DNA from: Tulasnella sp. 424
Lineage: Eukaryota > Basidiomycota > Agaricomycetes > Cantharellales > Tulasnellaceae
DNA: 64,000 bases
Assembly: GCA_019633425.1 (NCBI GenBank)
Contig: WSUB01000074.1
Span: 831 to 64,830, forward strand
Direction of reading: 5' to 3'
This document shows positions 24,156-39,498 of this stretch, in pieces (positions within the stretch are counted from its first letter, which is position 1; each line of letters begins with the position of its first letter). A program made the translations under genes and the position numbers. The notes beneath the pieces are model-generated. The model was given only the letters and a program-made list of their open reading frames with translations, made no database searches and was not told the origin of the DNA.

Positions 24156-24934
24156 ATGAAGTCTACTGCTTACTCGTTGGCTTTGATATCATCCCTTGCG
24201 GTGACCGTTGCTTCATCTGCGGTTCCACGTCAAACTTGTCCCGCCGTGACCATTACTGTAAGTACTTTCCATACCAGGGAAGACAGTCCGAGAAAGCCAA
24301 CCTTCCTACGCACACTCAGGCCGACGGTACGGGAGTTTCCGGATGGCAGGTTGGGAACAGCAGCCCTTTGGCTGCGGCAGGCACAGGTAACCCCGTGTCC
24401 TTTACGGAGGCTTCCGCTTTCTAATCCATAAATTTTCATAAACGCCGTAGGTACAGCTATTCTTACGACCAGTGGTCGCACGGGCTGGAACTTTGGCAGT
24501 GGAGGGCTTGGTTATCCGTCGTGCTCCACTACTACCCGCTGGCTCAACATCGGCTCCTCCACCCACCCTTGGAAGCCGTTGACTTGGTCATTCACCGAAT
24601 CTACAACCACCTGGGAAACGGGTCTTGGAGTCTATCTGACCGCAGCGGCAACTTCGGACTACTCTGAGACCTCCGAGTTCCTTGCATGCCAGGCCTTACA
24701 CCCGTCTACGGGCATTGGTGCTCCCTCGGTTCAATGGCCGCTCTTCCTCCTTACCAGCAACACTCTGCCCACTGTCAGCGACGATACGCTTTCGAACGTC
24801 GATATCTCAACATGTGTCCAGACGAAACTATTCATTGGTTCTGTAAGTGTTGAGGCGATGCTATGGCGGAAGCTGCTAGATTGTTGAAGCTCTCCCTTTT
24901 GTTTTGGCAGGGTGACAGCGGTGGCGGTTTCTAA
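24156..24934 (+). CDS. Small secreted protein SSP1 (four-cysteine GWNF family, class I)
   Basis: Exons 24156-24257, 24320-24386, 24451-24842, 24911-24934; 194 aa. Signal peptide of about 20 residues (LALISSLAVTVASSA), then PRQ and a short mature protein. Four conserved cysteines: QTCPAV, PSC, FLAC and STCVQTK. Core motifs are GWNFGSGGLG, WLNI, HPWKPLTW, STTTWETG, LFLLT and TKLFIG. The last exon encodes only eight codons (GDSGGGF, stop). No known domain recognised, so function is unknown; secretion is the only supported inference. It stands about 14 kb from the main cluster, in a duplicated segment shared with SSP2. Confidence 0.82.
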
Positions 24935-25738
24935 AGACGCAGCAGACATATGGGCACAGAGATGTAGCTCAATGTATCGTACTTTGCTACAAGATGTCTT
25001 ACTCTATGAGGAATGCAATAAGGCTTTTGGTGTCTTCAGAAACCAAGCAGTCAAGAATTCTTCAATGACAGGGGCTAAACCATACTTCGCCGTTCTCTAT
25101 TCTGAGGCCATTATCGACCTTCATTCATTTAACGCATTAAATTGCCTTATGCACGCTGGGCATAGCCTAAAGCTGGCCATCAGAGCCCCCGGTCACGGGG
25201 CCTGCGATAATTCACTTTCCCTTAATCAATCATCGCCTGGTAGCCGACGACTGAGTGCACATACCAATTACCTTTTTGCTTGGAAAACTCAAGCGATGTG
25301 GCTAGGATCACTTGCGATAGCAGGTATATGTCTGCCGGACTTATTGATCGACTTTTATTCGACAGGTGGAAGGAGTCTGCGTTCAAAGCGATCTTTGATG
25401 AATCAATTAGCATGCCTTGGTGTGCCTTCTATGTCCTGGACTTTGATGGATCTCAGGATTACGGGGTATCAGACGAACAAATGACGCACATGGATGGTGG
25501 TAGCTTGCCACTCTGAATTTCCTTGCCGCGGCGGAAGTAAAGTCTGATTACGACCGCTCTCAGGTTTTTGTTTGCATTTTTTATCGTGATTGGCATTTCT
25601 ATGAGTTTTCTTGCTATCCACACCGAACGACGTAATAATGTCAAAGCACTTCCTTCCCCACTATTGGTCTGGTTCAGAAGACTAGGGACGTTGTAACGAG
25701 ATAAGTGTTCCACAATAAACACGAACAAGCAATCTACG
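24935..25738. other. SSP1 3' flank and EFM7-like promoter
   Basis: A 190-codon open frame crosses 24912-25484, but the duplicated copy at 42940-43400 is full of frame breaks there, so it is most likely untranslated. 25200-25400 recurs near 41565-41720, 43255-43420 and 43895-44050. No gene seen. Confidence 0.55.
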
Positions 25739-26790
25739 ATGACTTCAAAAGAGGAACCTGCCAGTGGCCTCGATGACTGTCGCTTTCTGTATGACGACTA
25801 CGATGGGTTTGAAAGCGTCGAATCAGATGGCATCGCGTATGGAGACTCTGTACGACTGTGGATTGCACCCAAAGTAAGCTACTGTGTCAGTGTATTTCGA
25901 CATCTAACTCAACTGGCATTTTATCCACGCCAGGAAGGCAAGGTTGGTGAAGTTCGAACCTAGTGATCCACTAGGGCCGTCAACCAACATATTTTCGGAC
26001 AGGCGGCGACCCTTCTAGCAGATCAGCTTTTCTCTCCCGCTCTCCTCCTCGCTGAATCTATCGAGCGGCGGACTGTATCAGTTGCGGGAAAAACCATGGT
26101 TGAACTTGGAGCTGGAACAGCCCTTCCATCCCTCCTTGCGGCGACCGGTAAAGGCGATGGTTCTCCCACTCTTGTCACCATCACGGACTATCCGGACGCG
26201 CTTTTGATGGAAAATCTATCGATGAACGTGAAAGGTAACCAGAGCGGGTTCCTGGATGGATGTCGCGTCGAGTGTGTCGGATATGAATGGGGCAAGGACG
26301 TCACGCACCTTTTGTGAGTGGGGATTATCCAACGTGGTAAGTAGGACAGCGTACTTACAGCAGCATATTCGATTATACCTCTTCAAGACGCTTGCTCCCG
26401 TTTAGCAACCAGGCAGGTTACGACATAGTCGTCCTCTCGGATTTGCTGCACTTTGCAACTTCTCATGACGACTTAATCGCATCAACAACAAGCCTATTGA
26501 AGAAGGGATCTGGGTCAAGGGTTTACCTTGCGGCTGGGAAGTATACCTCGGAAAAGGTAAGAATCTTTCATGACGGAGTATACATTCAGGAACTATAACT
26601 CTTGCTCATTGTAAAGGTATGCAATAATTTCATCGAGAAGACAGAGAAATGTGGGATTGAGTGGCAGGTTGGTGTAAATGACGGCGTTTGGCAGGGCGAA
26701 CGGAAAGTCGGGCGTTGGTCGTTGGAAGATTTGAGCGCTCGCAAGGCGAACGTGAATTGGTGGATCGGCAAATGGTCGATCTCATCTTAA
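25739..26790 (+). CDS. EFM7: EFM7/Nnt1-like protein N-methyltransferase
   Basis: Exons 25739-25873, 25934-25942 (9-nt micro-exon, EGK), 26003-26313, 26406-26556, 26617-26790; 259 aa, close to yeast Efm7 (about 260 aa). Seven-beta-strand methyltransferase of the METTL21-like group: SAM-binding motif I is MVELGAGTALPSLLAA, motif II TITDYPD, and the post-motif strand YDIVVLSDLLHF. The N terminus (GIAYGDSVRLW..) suits this group. In yeast Efm7 methylates the N terminus of elongation factor 1A; the same role is inferred. The micro-exon could be skipped without changing frame (256 aa). Its 3' end lies 68 bases from that of LSM8, in convergent orientation. Confidence 0.78.
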
Positions 26791-26858
26791 TCGTGTAGTA
26801 ATTGTGACGCGACCTCCAGATGATCTCCCGACTCTAAGGTGCCAATGTCTTTAACATC

Positions 26859-27338
26859 TCATTGGTGACGTATACTTGGTATAGGGTCTGCACGAATCTC
26901 TGACAGAGGGACTTTTGAATCTTCCACCGGATCGAGTTCGCCGACGAGGATGCTATTGTGAGCAGCCAAGTCAGACAATCAAGAAAGTTTACTAGCGAAA
27001 GAAGACACGCACATTGCATCACCTTTAATGAGATACAATCCTAATGGCACTTCCTCGACTCCTTCATCGGGACTGTAAACTCTCTCAGTGCTATCGGACA
27101 GAATGATATTCGATTTGGCGTCCATCCCAGCTAGGACCCCCTAAAGAAATAGCGCCATTGTCACTTCAGTTATTGCGTTTCTAGTCAACGCTGCGAACCG
27201 ACAGACGTACGACTATGGTTCTGCCATCCTGTAGGATGACAAGGACGCGACCTGGAGCAGCGCATCTCCAGTCAAGATTGCAATCACGCAGTTGTAAACA
27301 AGATACCTACGGTCGACATATCCCTGAAGCGTGGACAT
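26859..27338 (-). CDS. LSM8: U6 snRNA-associated Sm-like protein LSm8
   Basis: Exons 27311-27338, 27211-27251, 27013-27140, 26859-26952; 96 aa, the same length as the human protein. Sm1 motif: VLVILQDGRTIVGVLAGMD with NIILSD; Sm2 motif: GLYLIKGDAIILVGEL. The segment ERVYSPDEGVEEVPLG is typical of LSm8 and not of LSm1. LSm8 completes the nuclear LSm2-8 ring that binds the U-rich 3' end of U6 snRNA. The gene is divergent from FMT1 with 167 bases between start codons. Confidence 0.92.
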
Positions 27339-27505
27339 CGACGTGACCTGGCCTTGATAAAAGCAGGCTAGTCAATACGAGAGACGAGGAGGCCGAAGGG
27401 TGTCTGTCGGGTGAACCGTGAACGGTGGTGCGCGAAACCAAACAGCAACAAGCTGCTCGCGCGCCCCTTAAAGCACTATCACCAACGACAAGGCTTTCCC
27501 GACGA
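27339..27505. promoter_or_regulatory. Divergent promoter of LSM8 and FMT1
   Basis: 167 bases between two start codons facing away from each other. No TATA box stands out. Confidence 0.6.
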
Positions 27506-28940
27506 ATGCTGTTATTGCAACAACACATACGTAATGTGAGGCGAGCCCCGAGGCTACGCCTCATCGCCTCGTATTACACCACTGGTGCCGGCCCTCTTAA
27601 TATCTTGTTCTTTGGCCGCGACGACTTCTCTTGCAAAACTTTGGAACAGCTCTGGTCGGCAAGGGGTGAGCGACCGAAAGACCTAGATCCAAAAACCGAA
27701 TCTATCTGACGCATCTTACTTAGATGTGTGGCGTAGCATTCATCTTGTGACCACAGAGGACGAACATATAGGACGTGGCCGAAAAACGCTCTCCGTATGT
27801 CAGTGCTGGCCTCAGGACAGTTAAGCTTGATCGCTGAACGGCCTTCTTAGCACCCCTTAAAACTATGGGACAGTCACTGCAAATTCCAATTCACGAAGTA
27901 TCGAAAGACGATGTGTCATTGCAGGTATTTGCATTCGCGTATGGTTTAATTTAGTTGGTTCCACCGACTGAACATGTTCAATTATAGAAGCTTCCACCGC
28001 AGTTCTCCCAACCAGGTCCTAACAACGTCCTTGTATCAGCTTCCTATGGAAGAGCTGTCCCGAACAGTATTCTGTACAATTTCGAACACCGACTGAACGT
28101 CCATCCATCTCTAATACCCAAATATCGGGGCGCCGCTCCAATTCAATGGACCATTGCCAACGGAGATGAGACAACCGGGGTTAGCATAATACGAATGGAA
28201 GATGTTTCTCAAGGTTTTGATACAGGAGATATCTACGCGTCCAAAGCCATGGTAAATCAATCGCCTTTCCGTCAGCATTCGCGACGTCTGAAGCCAATTT
28301 ACTCGCAGGAAGTCCCCACAGATGCTACGTATCCCGTTATTGCTCCGATTCTGGCTGCAGAAGGTGGTCACCTACTGGCAGATGTACTCAGAAAGCTAAT
28401 CAAAAAGGAGGTACGTGAATCGTCCTTCACGATGACGACGCAACCGATACAAGCAATCAAATAGGCCACCAGAATACCCCAAGATCATTCACAAGCATCA
28501 AAAGCCCGACTGGTACGCCCGGGCATGTTTGAGGTAGATTGGACGAAGGAAGCTTCTGTGATCGAAAGATGGCACAGAGCAGTGGGTCACCAGGTCAGTC
28601 TCCGCCCAAGATCTTCAACAATTCCTTATCGAACCTTACCACCTGACCCTTTCATTTTAATTTCCAGAAACCACTCTGGACATCTTTCACCACTTTCGGT
28701 CGAGGGGGGGTGAAGAAACTCCAGTTACTCGAGATGAATGTGGTGGCACCCCCAGCGCTCGCTCATCCACCCGGAACGTGCGTCTGGTCAAAGGAACTAA
28801 AATCTATACTTATACATTGCGGGAACAATACGACACTCGCGGTACAGAAGGTGAAGCCGGACGGGAAGTCCATAGTGCCGGCTTGGGATTGGTGGAATGG
28901 GGTGCATAGAGACATGTTCCAGTTCCAGCGGTCGCAATGA
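27506..28940 (+). CDS. FMT1: Mitochondrial methionyl-tRNA formyltransferase
   Basis: Exons 27506-27665, 27724-27798, 27851-27924, 27988-28251, 28309-28410, 28465-28593, 28668-28940; 358 aa. The N terminus is basic and lacks acidic residues (MLLLQQHIRNVRRAPRLRLI), as for a mitochondrial targeting peptide. The formyltransferase domain starts at NILFFGRDDFS. The catalytic Asn and His lie in LNVHPSLIPKYRGAAPIQ and the catalytic Asp in GFDTGDI. The C-terminal segment (ATRIPQDHSQASKA...) is the usual linker and C-terminal domain. It formylates the initiator Met-tRNA for mitochondrial translation using 10-formyl-tetrahydrofolate. Exon 2 must end at a GTCAGT donor to keep the frame. The gene ends 23 bases from the RIX7 stop, in convergent orientation. 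Confidence 0.9.
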
Positions 28941-28963
28941 AATCCCTCTCAAGGAGTATTTCT

Positions 28964-31725
<2,762 letters not shown>

Positions 31726-31835
31726 GAGTGCGGCAATTCGAGAATGTAGCTCATTATTGTTGAAGTTTTCAGTGTTGGCTTGCTTGGTGGAGTTTGTTCA
31801 CACCATTGCCTCGATTTTTCTCTCCGCTGACCATC
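31726..31835. promoter_or_regulatory. Divergent promoter of RIX7 and NOC4
   Basis: Only 110 bases separate the start codons of two ribosome-assembly genes. No TATA box seen. Confidence 0.6.
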
Positions 31836-34013
31836 ATGCCAGAGAAGAAATTCAAGAGCTCTCTACCACCAAAAAAGAGATCAAAGGTTTCTCCCAACGA
31901 GAATGCCAAAATGCTCGAGAGTGCCGTCTCTAACGCAATCCGGGATGGGACATCTCTCAATCCTTTCGCCGACTTGGTGGATCTCGCTACCGCCAGCTCG
32001 GACCCCAAAGCGATTCACTCTGCAATCTACGCAACCTATAGAGCTACTGTAACTATTGCGCAGTCAGGAAAGTTAGACGGAAGGAGAGGAGTCTCGGAGG
32101 AAACAGAGCTTATCCGCAAGTGGCTTGAAGCGAGGGTCAACGACTTTACCGACCTTTTGGCGGGTCTGATGAAGGATGAGGAGAAAGCACTCAGGGTATG
32201 TGCTACTCATGACTTACAAAGGCCGATCTAATAATAAGGGCTTAGATAGCAGCCCTGGAAATTATGATGTCGCTGCTCACCCACCTGTCGAACGCTATCT
32301 CCACTCCAGGAGTCCCGCGCATTCATCTTCCCCATTTCCGGAAGGTTGTAAAAGCTCTTATCCTGTGCCCTCCTTCTGTGCGAGCTGGACACTCTGCGAC
32401 CCACGCCTTGAACGCGACCGGGAGACTTGAGGCAGACATTAGGGACAAATTCGTCGACGTCCATCTCAGCGTACATGACGACATCCGATGGTTTTTCCTG
32501 CGGGAAGCAACGTATGTCAAACTCAGCTCCGATTATTTGTCTCGCTGCTAACTCGTCATGCAACAGTAATATTGTGAATGCACAGGGCTCCGACCCGCAA
32601 GTCGCAGATAATCTACTCTCGTACCTCGAACGTCTCATGACAATGCCAACGGAGGTCGCAGAAATAAATGCGTTCTGGATTCCTCAGTTTGCAAAGCCGC
32701 ACACCAATGGCAAGGTTTCAGATGACATCCCCCAGCCAGCGGAAGAAGACGACGATGACTGGAGGAGGTTCTTTGACGAGCCAGACGAGGGCATCCCTTC
32801 AGTACCATCCGACAAGCAGAAGAAGAAACGCATCAATAGCCTGTCACTGATTGCATCGCTCCATTCTCTGGATTCCCATCGAGTGCAATTCTCCAACTGC
32901 TGGGCGTCACTCGTCCCGCATCTCGCCTCGTCTTCCGCGTTCTCTACCCGCGCTCTGAGCATTCTCCATCGAGGAGTCCTCCCACATTTCACACGCCCAG
33001 TGCGTCTGATGGATTGGATTTCAAGTTGTGTGGACTTCGGTGAGGGCAGCGCGGCGTAGCGGCTTCCGCATCCATTGATGATTTGGTGTTTCTTCAGGTG
33101 GTTCAGTAGGACTCCTCGCTCTCAACGGACTTTTCACTATGATTAAAGACTATAACCTGTGCGTCATTTACCATCGCCGACAAAATATGCATGAAACGCT
33201 GACAGGATTGTTTTCATAGTGACTACCCTGATTTCTATACTCGGCTGTATGCATTTGTCGACCGGAACATCCTCCATGTCAAATATCGGGCTAGATTCTT
33301 TAGACTGATGGACCTATTCTTATCCTCAACGTGAGTAGAAGGACTTTGGCCATCTGTTGGCAGGTTCTGATTATATACGAAGCCATCTGCCGGTCCAGCT
33401 GGTGGCATCTTTTGTGAAGCGACTCTCTCGACTCTCTCTCAGTGCTCCACCCGCTGCACTCATAATGCTAATGCCTTTTGTATACAATCTAATCAAACGG
33501 CACCCGGCATTGATGGTGATGATTCACCAAGAGCACGTGGAGAACTACGTTGGTAAGTCTCTCGTTCTCTAATGCTGCTCGAACCATTCTAAATTCTGTC
33601 GGTCTTGAAGATCCATTCGAAGCCGATGAAGCTTCTCCACTACTTACCAATGCCATTGCATCTTCTCTTTGGGAGCTAGCCTCATTTCAACACCATTACT
33701 CAGAAACAATAGCCACTCTTGCTAAATTATTCAGCAACCCCTTCACAAAACCACCGTTCCTAATGGAAGACTTTTTGGACCACACATACACGACGGTGCG
33801 TCTCGTAGTTGCGAGCACTTCTATCTATCCCAGAGAACTGATCCTCGGTCTCTGTAGCTTTTCGAGACAGAAGCCAAACGAACCTTCAAGAAAGATCCTG
33901 CCATGACCTTCGAACTAAAGAAAGACGAACTATTCCCTGAAGGGTTGTCGAAGGATGTGAATAGTCTCGCACAGCCAAATGATGTCGTGAGCGAGCTGTG
34001 GGTCTTTGGTTGA
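31836..34013 (+). CDS. NOC4: Nucleolar complex protein Noc4 (40S ribosome assembly)
   Basis: Exons 31836-32195, 32246-32511, 32567-33039, 33098-33158, 33220-33330, 33383-33552, 33611-33795, 33858-34013; 593 aa. The basic N terminus (KKFKSSLPPKKRSK) suits a nucleolar protein. The C-terminal half is the CBF/Mak21 domain: GGSVGLLALNGLF, DYPDFYTRLYAF, KYRARFFRLMDLFL, THLPVQLVASFVKRL, ALIMLMPFVYNL and SSLWELASFQHHY..., then LEDFLDH-like MEDFLDHTY. Noc4 with Nop14 acts in maturation and export of the small subunit. All eight exons join in frame. It is divergent from RIX7 and convergent with YCG1 (192 bases apart). Confidence 0.9.
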
Positions 34014-34205
34014 CGTCCAGTCACGGTTCCTTCGTACGCGGTCCAAGACAAACCTAGTGATCAATCACAAATCGGAGTTGCCATGCGCCGATAGTCTAAC
34101 AATAGTTGCTCAAAATCATAGCTGATATATGGTTGTACAACAATAGGGTATCGCTAAAAGCTATATCATGCTTCAGATGGGCGGACACGACCCTTCCAAC
34201 TCTGT

Positions 34206-37200
34206 TCACTCCTCATCACTGGCTCCCGTCACGCTTAGTACCGACTCTACCTCAGCATCTTCATCCTTTTCCTCCTCCTCGCTCTCATCGCTTTCCAGCA
34301 TTTTGTCCACTTCCTGGTTTAGTTCCTCCTGGGCTTTCCTCTTCCGCGTTGCTCTGGCGGCTTGCACTCTAGGATCCCTGAAGTCCAGAACAGAATGAGA
34401 TTTCTTTCCTGAAGGGGGAAAGGATAACTGACCTTGCCCTTGGAACTCTCCTGGCCTTATGGGGGGTGGGTTCGTGCGATTCACCATAATCTTCCCCTTC
34501 AGAAGAGTCGTCCGCTAGGACGTCTTCTGCCCAGTCGAAGCGCTTACAGATCTCATCCAACTCTACGTAATCTTCCTCCTTGAACCCAGCAAGCTGCTCT
34601 GCCAGTGTTTTGGATAACGAGTTGTCAAATTTGGTAAACGCGTTCTTCGACACTGTATCTTTTAATGGACGGTGCTGGTTCAACCAATGTTAGCATGCAT
34701 TTCTCAGGACATAGAAAGGCCCACGGTACCATCATTAATGCAGACGTCAAGATCTTAAGCTGAAGTGCTTTGTCGTAGTCAAGGTCTGCTGGTATGTAAA
34801 GTCGCCCGAGCATCTGGCAGAGAACTTTCTTGTCCTCCTCTGCAACAATGGACTGGTCAGTCACTCCACAGACGCAGGCTAGAAACCAACTGACTGCTGA
34901 TCGCAAGGTCTGCCCTGATGTTTGGCTCTAATTGAACCGGGTATTTCCCGATGAGGAGAGCCTTGATGATATCGGAAGCTAGTTCCGCTTGGACTGCCGT
35001 GTCAGGAACTTGATCCTTCATCTCGCTAAAGTCGTGTCAAACTGGAGACCATTCTGATGGAGCTTGAAACCACCTACACCGCTTTTTGAGGATCCGTCCA
35101 GTCCACAAATAACAGCGTGATCTGGGAAGGGGGGACCATCTCTTGATCCTCGTCAAGCGATTCGCGGTATTCCTTCAGGTGCCAGTACGTTTCTAAAAAG
35201 ATCTGCATGAAACCAATCAGTCTATGCACATTGTTCCATTGTTCCGGAGCGTACGTGTTGCATTCTTCTCTGGTTGAGAGGGGACGAATAGCAATATACC
35301 GGGAAGAAATAACTCAGGCACTGCCGTAAAGCTTGGTTCTCTTCAGTTTCAGGCGTGAGGTAAAGAATAACAAGACTCCGGAGAAGCTGAAGCAGGAGTG
35401 AACAGTCAGGTTAAATCTTCTTATGAAATATAAGCTCTATCGGGCCTTACCCTGTCATCGGCGGCTATTCCTGAAAGCATAAGCTTCGCCACCCCTTCGC
35501 ATGCGATTGCCTGCACTTCTGGAGAGTCTTGGTCTAGAATCTGGAGAAGAAGCACTTCGATGCGGTTCTCCTGAATGGGATAAGAGACGTGAGCGATGCG
35601 TTAGATGTATTCTAGGCTCAACACTTACGGCTTTGAAAAACTCGGATTCGTAAACCATCAGGAGGTCGAAGACCGTTTCCATGCACCGTTTCTTGATCTC
35701 CTCTGTGGCAACTTGCGCTTGTTGCACGAAGAGAGTGAAAGAGCTTAGAGCGATTTTCTGATGGAACAATCGCATCAGCGCTGGATATCCAGTAGAACTG
35801 GTTAAATGCAACTTACTTTATCGATCAAGCAACAGAGTCCTAGACTTGTCAACCCTCGTTCGCGAAGCAGTGGGTCTTTTGACCGAACGGAAGGAATTAT
35901 AAGTTCGGGGAGCAGTCCGTGCAGAGCCGAGTTATCTTGGAGCGTCTACGATCAGAAGGAAATTCAGTGCTGCTCCATGTAGATCACATCATTCGCTTAC
36001 AGAATTCACTCGCTCGAGCATCCCAACGCACAGAGCCAAACAACGGAGATCGATAGCTTCTATTCTGGCCTGCGTTTCCGGGGTTATCTCTCTTGGTGCA
36101 GGAACCGGTGGTCTGCCCGCTTCGGTGCGATCGTCCCCGAACTGGCTTTCATCCCCGTTTACAGCAGGCTCGGGCTATCGTATGGAAAACACATTAGCCT
36201 GGATCCGTGCAATGCAGGCTCCAAGACAAACCTCAGGTTCATCTTGCCGAGCCAAATCTCTCAGCTCTTGAATGACCTCGACCACCAAACGAATCAAATC
36301 TCGTTCATTTGGCGATAGCTTACGCAGTACATCAAGACACCGCGCAACGAGGCCTTCTGGCAAGCTTTCCTGGCCAGTCATTTCCCCTGTGTGAATGGAG
36401 GTCAGAAGTCGGAAGTCGTTTGCGACCCCTGGAGGCCTATACTTACGGACAAGTCCGAACATCTTCCTTCTGCCAATTTCGTCTGAATAATCCAAGTTCA
36501 CTGCCAATTTGAGCAGTTGCGCCACTATAAATTCCATGCTGCTCCGCCGTTCCTCCCGATCTGCCTGACTATCGCCATCTACTTCCATGCTATCCTCCCT
36601 ATCCTGAGCCTCCAGCTCTTTAGATAGCTCGAGAAGCGTATTGTAGCAGTGTTGGATCCTGAAGGCCAAAGCTGTCACAACGGGCAGAGAGGATTCAATT
36701 CGTGATGTATCCTATGGCCAAGCAATTTTAGAAATGACCTCGAGAGGAGTCGGAAGAAAGAGGCGTACTTTGATGGAAACACAATGATCGACGAAAACAC
36801 GAGCAAGTAAGGCCTTCTCCGGTGTTAAATCCTCCCAGTAGGCATCTGAGATAGTCGTGAGCGAACAGGACATAATACATAAAGGTTCTATGGGACTTGC
36901 CAGTGAATTCCACGGAATCGAAAAGGTCTGGTCGCGTGATGAATGCCGAGAGTAATGCTTCCTGGGCAACCTCTTCGCTGCCGATCAGGTCGAACATTTT
37001 TAGAAGCTGTTGCAGATCGCTGAGAATTCTGATTGCCTCAACGCAAATAAGTCTACTGACCTCCACCAGACCGCCTTCGAAAAGGTCCACCCATGTTCCA
37101 ACCAAGCGCCCTGCCGCGGCTCGCACAGTAGATTCTCGATCTTTTAGGCCATTTTTGACAACTTCCTCTCTTTGGGAAATAGTCAAAAGCTTGGGGTGTG

Positions 37201-38171
37201 GAAGGCCAGCCAAGACGTGGGAATAGAGTATCTTCCGGATCGTCGTGTCTTGGTCGCGAGTCCTCGAGAGGATGGCGTCTAATGTAGTTTTTGACGCTGC
37301 AATGTTGAGGAGAGCAGCTCGACGGACATCCCTGAGTTCAGAAGAAATTCAGCTTGGAAATGCGAGAGTTAGGGGAGAAATACGTGCGGTGAAGGGTCAT
37401 ATTGCAAGACATCGACCAGAACCTCCGACACGCTTTGTTCCTCCTCCTCCATCTCTTCGGGATTGTCCCCTTGAAGTTTGGCTAGAGCAATAACCGCTTG
37501 GACACGCACTGGGACTTCCTTGTCTCGTATTCTCTCCAAGAGAGCAGAACGCAGCGCAAGATATAGGTCTTCGCTAAAGCCGTCTGTTAGGACCCAGTGT
37601 TCAACCAATCTCCACCAGACTTACTCCATTTCTCCGACGGATGAAATCATTTCCGCAACACACTGCAATACTCGAAGTCGTACATTCTTGTCTTTTGCCT
37701 GAAATCCTCGAAGGAGGTGCTTCACTAGGAGAGCCACGAATCGGGAGGCTGTTGTGTCTTCTTCGTCTGTTTCTCCATCCTTCTGCTTCTCTTCAGCAGC
37801 TGATGCCAAAGATAAGCGGAAAGCCACCAAGTGATAAAACAGGCGGATTCACCTTTCTCTGACGTGTAGCGGACGAACGCGGCAACGAACTTGATGGACT
37901 TGTCCGCCTGACTTACACCTTTCTTTATAGGAAGGATGCGGTTCACCATAGATATAAAAGCCTTGCTAAAAGCGGCTTCCCCGGTGAGCTGTATCCCTTT
38001 GCCTTTCCCCAATGTCTGGGTAATTTGGGCCGCTTGTTCGTGGAGCTTGTGAAGGGAGACTACATTCTTGCGGTGGTTGGCGAGAGAGAGTTGTGCTTGT
38101 TGAAAAATAGGAGCAATAAGTTCTGGTAATTCTTCTATGTCTATTGTAGACTCTTTTGCCTTGCGGACCAT
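34206..38171 (-). CDS. YCG1: Condensin subunit Ycg1/Cnd3 (CAP-G)
   Basis: Seventeen exons: 37853-38171, 37625-37799, 37388-37573, 36901-37331, 36769-36845, 36447-36711, 36232-36386, 36001-36174, 35817-35945, 35629-35757, 35451-35570, 35255-35386, 35078-35202, 34895-35025, 34730-34839, 34433-34674, 34206-34377; 1023 aa, near yeast Ycg1 (about 1035). HEAT repeats throughout: FVALLVKHLLRGFQAKDKNV, RIRDKEVPVRVQAVIALAKL, DVRRAALLNIA. Typical condensin-G segments are DAYWEDLTPEKALLARVFVDH, SLPEGLVARCLDVLR and CLSYFFPVYCYSSP. It binds DNA with the kleisin Brn1 and compacts mitotic chromosomes. Introns 3 and 4 have GC-type donors (GCACGT, doubtful; GCAAGT, good). The acidic C-terminal tail is rich in Glu and Asp. 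Confidence 0.9.
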
Positions 38172-38413
38172 GGCTCAGTAGTTGTATTGTACAGTTGAAT
38201 GCGTGATGCTGGCTCGATGTTGTTGGTAGAATCGGTTCAAACCTAAATCGAACTGTTTACGCGTTGTTTGCTTAGTATCCCCAGCTTGTCCTGATCACAA
38301 CAACCGGTTCCAAATTTATATATGTTCACAGGTACCGAGGCCTCAGCCCCACACGGAATAGTCCCTAGCGGCCATATCTAGCATTATTCCGTATCTGACT
38401 AGTGGAGCACCGC
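38172..38413. promoter_or_regulatory. YCG1 upstream region and SSP10 3' flank
   Basis: 242 bases between the YCG1 start and the SSP10 stop. Short inverted motif GTAGAGCACCG/GTGGAGCACCG repeats at 38402 and 38431. No gene seen. Confidence 0.4.
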
Positions 38414-39161
38414 TTATGGAGTCGTATTTACGTAGAGCACCGTCTTCGTGCATGTGGAAACTACGATGTCGCCAAGGGAATCGTCTGTCGCAGAAGGAAG
38501 AACGTTATCTGTAAGTAAAAAGAGGGCCCAGGTTGTGGATCCGCTGGCGGCTGATGGACGGCGGCAGGCCAGGAAGGTCGACGTTTGGCCGTACGAAGAT
38601 GTGGCCAGAGCGGTAATCGTCGACCCTGGAGATGCCTTCCAGGTGTTTGTAGACTGCGTAGACTGCCAGATGCTGCCAAAAGCATGTGAGCCAGTTCATC
38701 CAAGTAGCAACGAGGAGAAATACTGACAGAGGCTTCCATGGATGAGTGCTAGCTACGATGTTCAGGTACTTGTACGCGCAACCAACCCCTTCAAAGGCGG
38801 CAATCCCGCCATTGGCAAAGTTCCACCCGCTATGAAGACCGTTTGAGGTTAAAGTGGCGAGTCCACCTGTGTGGTGTTGGGTTAATGGAATCCAATCAAT
38901 AAAGGACCGAACTGAACGTGAAAGGACGTACTCGAATCGGTCAATTCTAGACCATAAACGGGCGTTCCGGGCGTGGTCGCCTAAACTCAGCCCAGATATT
39001 CAGCATATACATGGCAGCAATTGGTGAAAAATACGAACCTCAACTCCGTATGTGTAAGCAGTTGGGCAGACCACAAGCGAGGATGATTGTGGAGCTGGGG
39101 CACCCACAACCGCTCCGGTCATAAGAGTTGCCAGAAGGGAGAGCTTGGCGAAGGCAATCAT
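38414..39161 (-). CDS. Small secreted protein SSP10 (GWNF family, class II)
   Basis: Exons 39039-39161, 38932-38980, 38728-38866, 38414-38672; 189 aa. Signal peptide MIAFAKLSLLATLMTGAVVG. Four family cysteines: VVCPT, VGCAY, FLACRR, STCTKT. Core motifs: GLELTDS, SGWNFANGG, YLNIVAS, HPWKPLIWQS, NTWKAS, LFLLTD. The intron inside KPL/IW (55 nt, ending TTTTGGCAG) is diagnostic for the minus-strand members; without it the frame runs on as a false 64-residue frame. No known domain recognised; function unknown. Confidence 0.8.
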
Positions 39162-39498
39162 ATCTCACTCTGGTACACTGGATATGAATTATTGCATATC
39201 CTTGCTGGACTCTTCCGCTTAAATGTGCAACTCGAATGCCGAAGTAGGTCAAAGCTCGGCGCACATACGATTCTGGGCCTATTTTTGTCGCGGTAGGCAG
39301 AGTTCACAATTCACCGACTCAATCATTAGAATGCTGCTGAGACTGAATATAGCAGGAACTTTGCAGTGGGAGAAACCCGATATGCCTAGAGATCGTCCTT
39401 TCACACGTTTCCGACGAAATCGGGGGAAGTCGGCGGAAGTAGAAGCTATCATCCGCCCTCCAATTCAACGGTACCTAAGCTCTATGGACAAGGGCCTC
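39162..39498. other. Spacer between SSP10 and SSP11
   Basis: 337 bases: SSP10 promoter side and SSP11 3' flank, with TTCCGACGAAATCGGG near 39409. No gene seen. Confidence 0.45.

Noticed and set aside
24912..25484. 190-codon plus-strand open frame after SSP1
   Set aside because: The duplicated copy near 42.94-43.4 kb has several stops and frame shifts in the same sequence, and the frame overlaps the SSP1 last exon; most likely 3' flank.
25950..25975. GGTGAAGTTCGAACC, resembling a tRNA T-arm box
   Set aside because: No acceptor stem, D-arm or anticodon arm can be formed around it; it lies in an intron of the EFM7-like gene.
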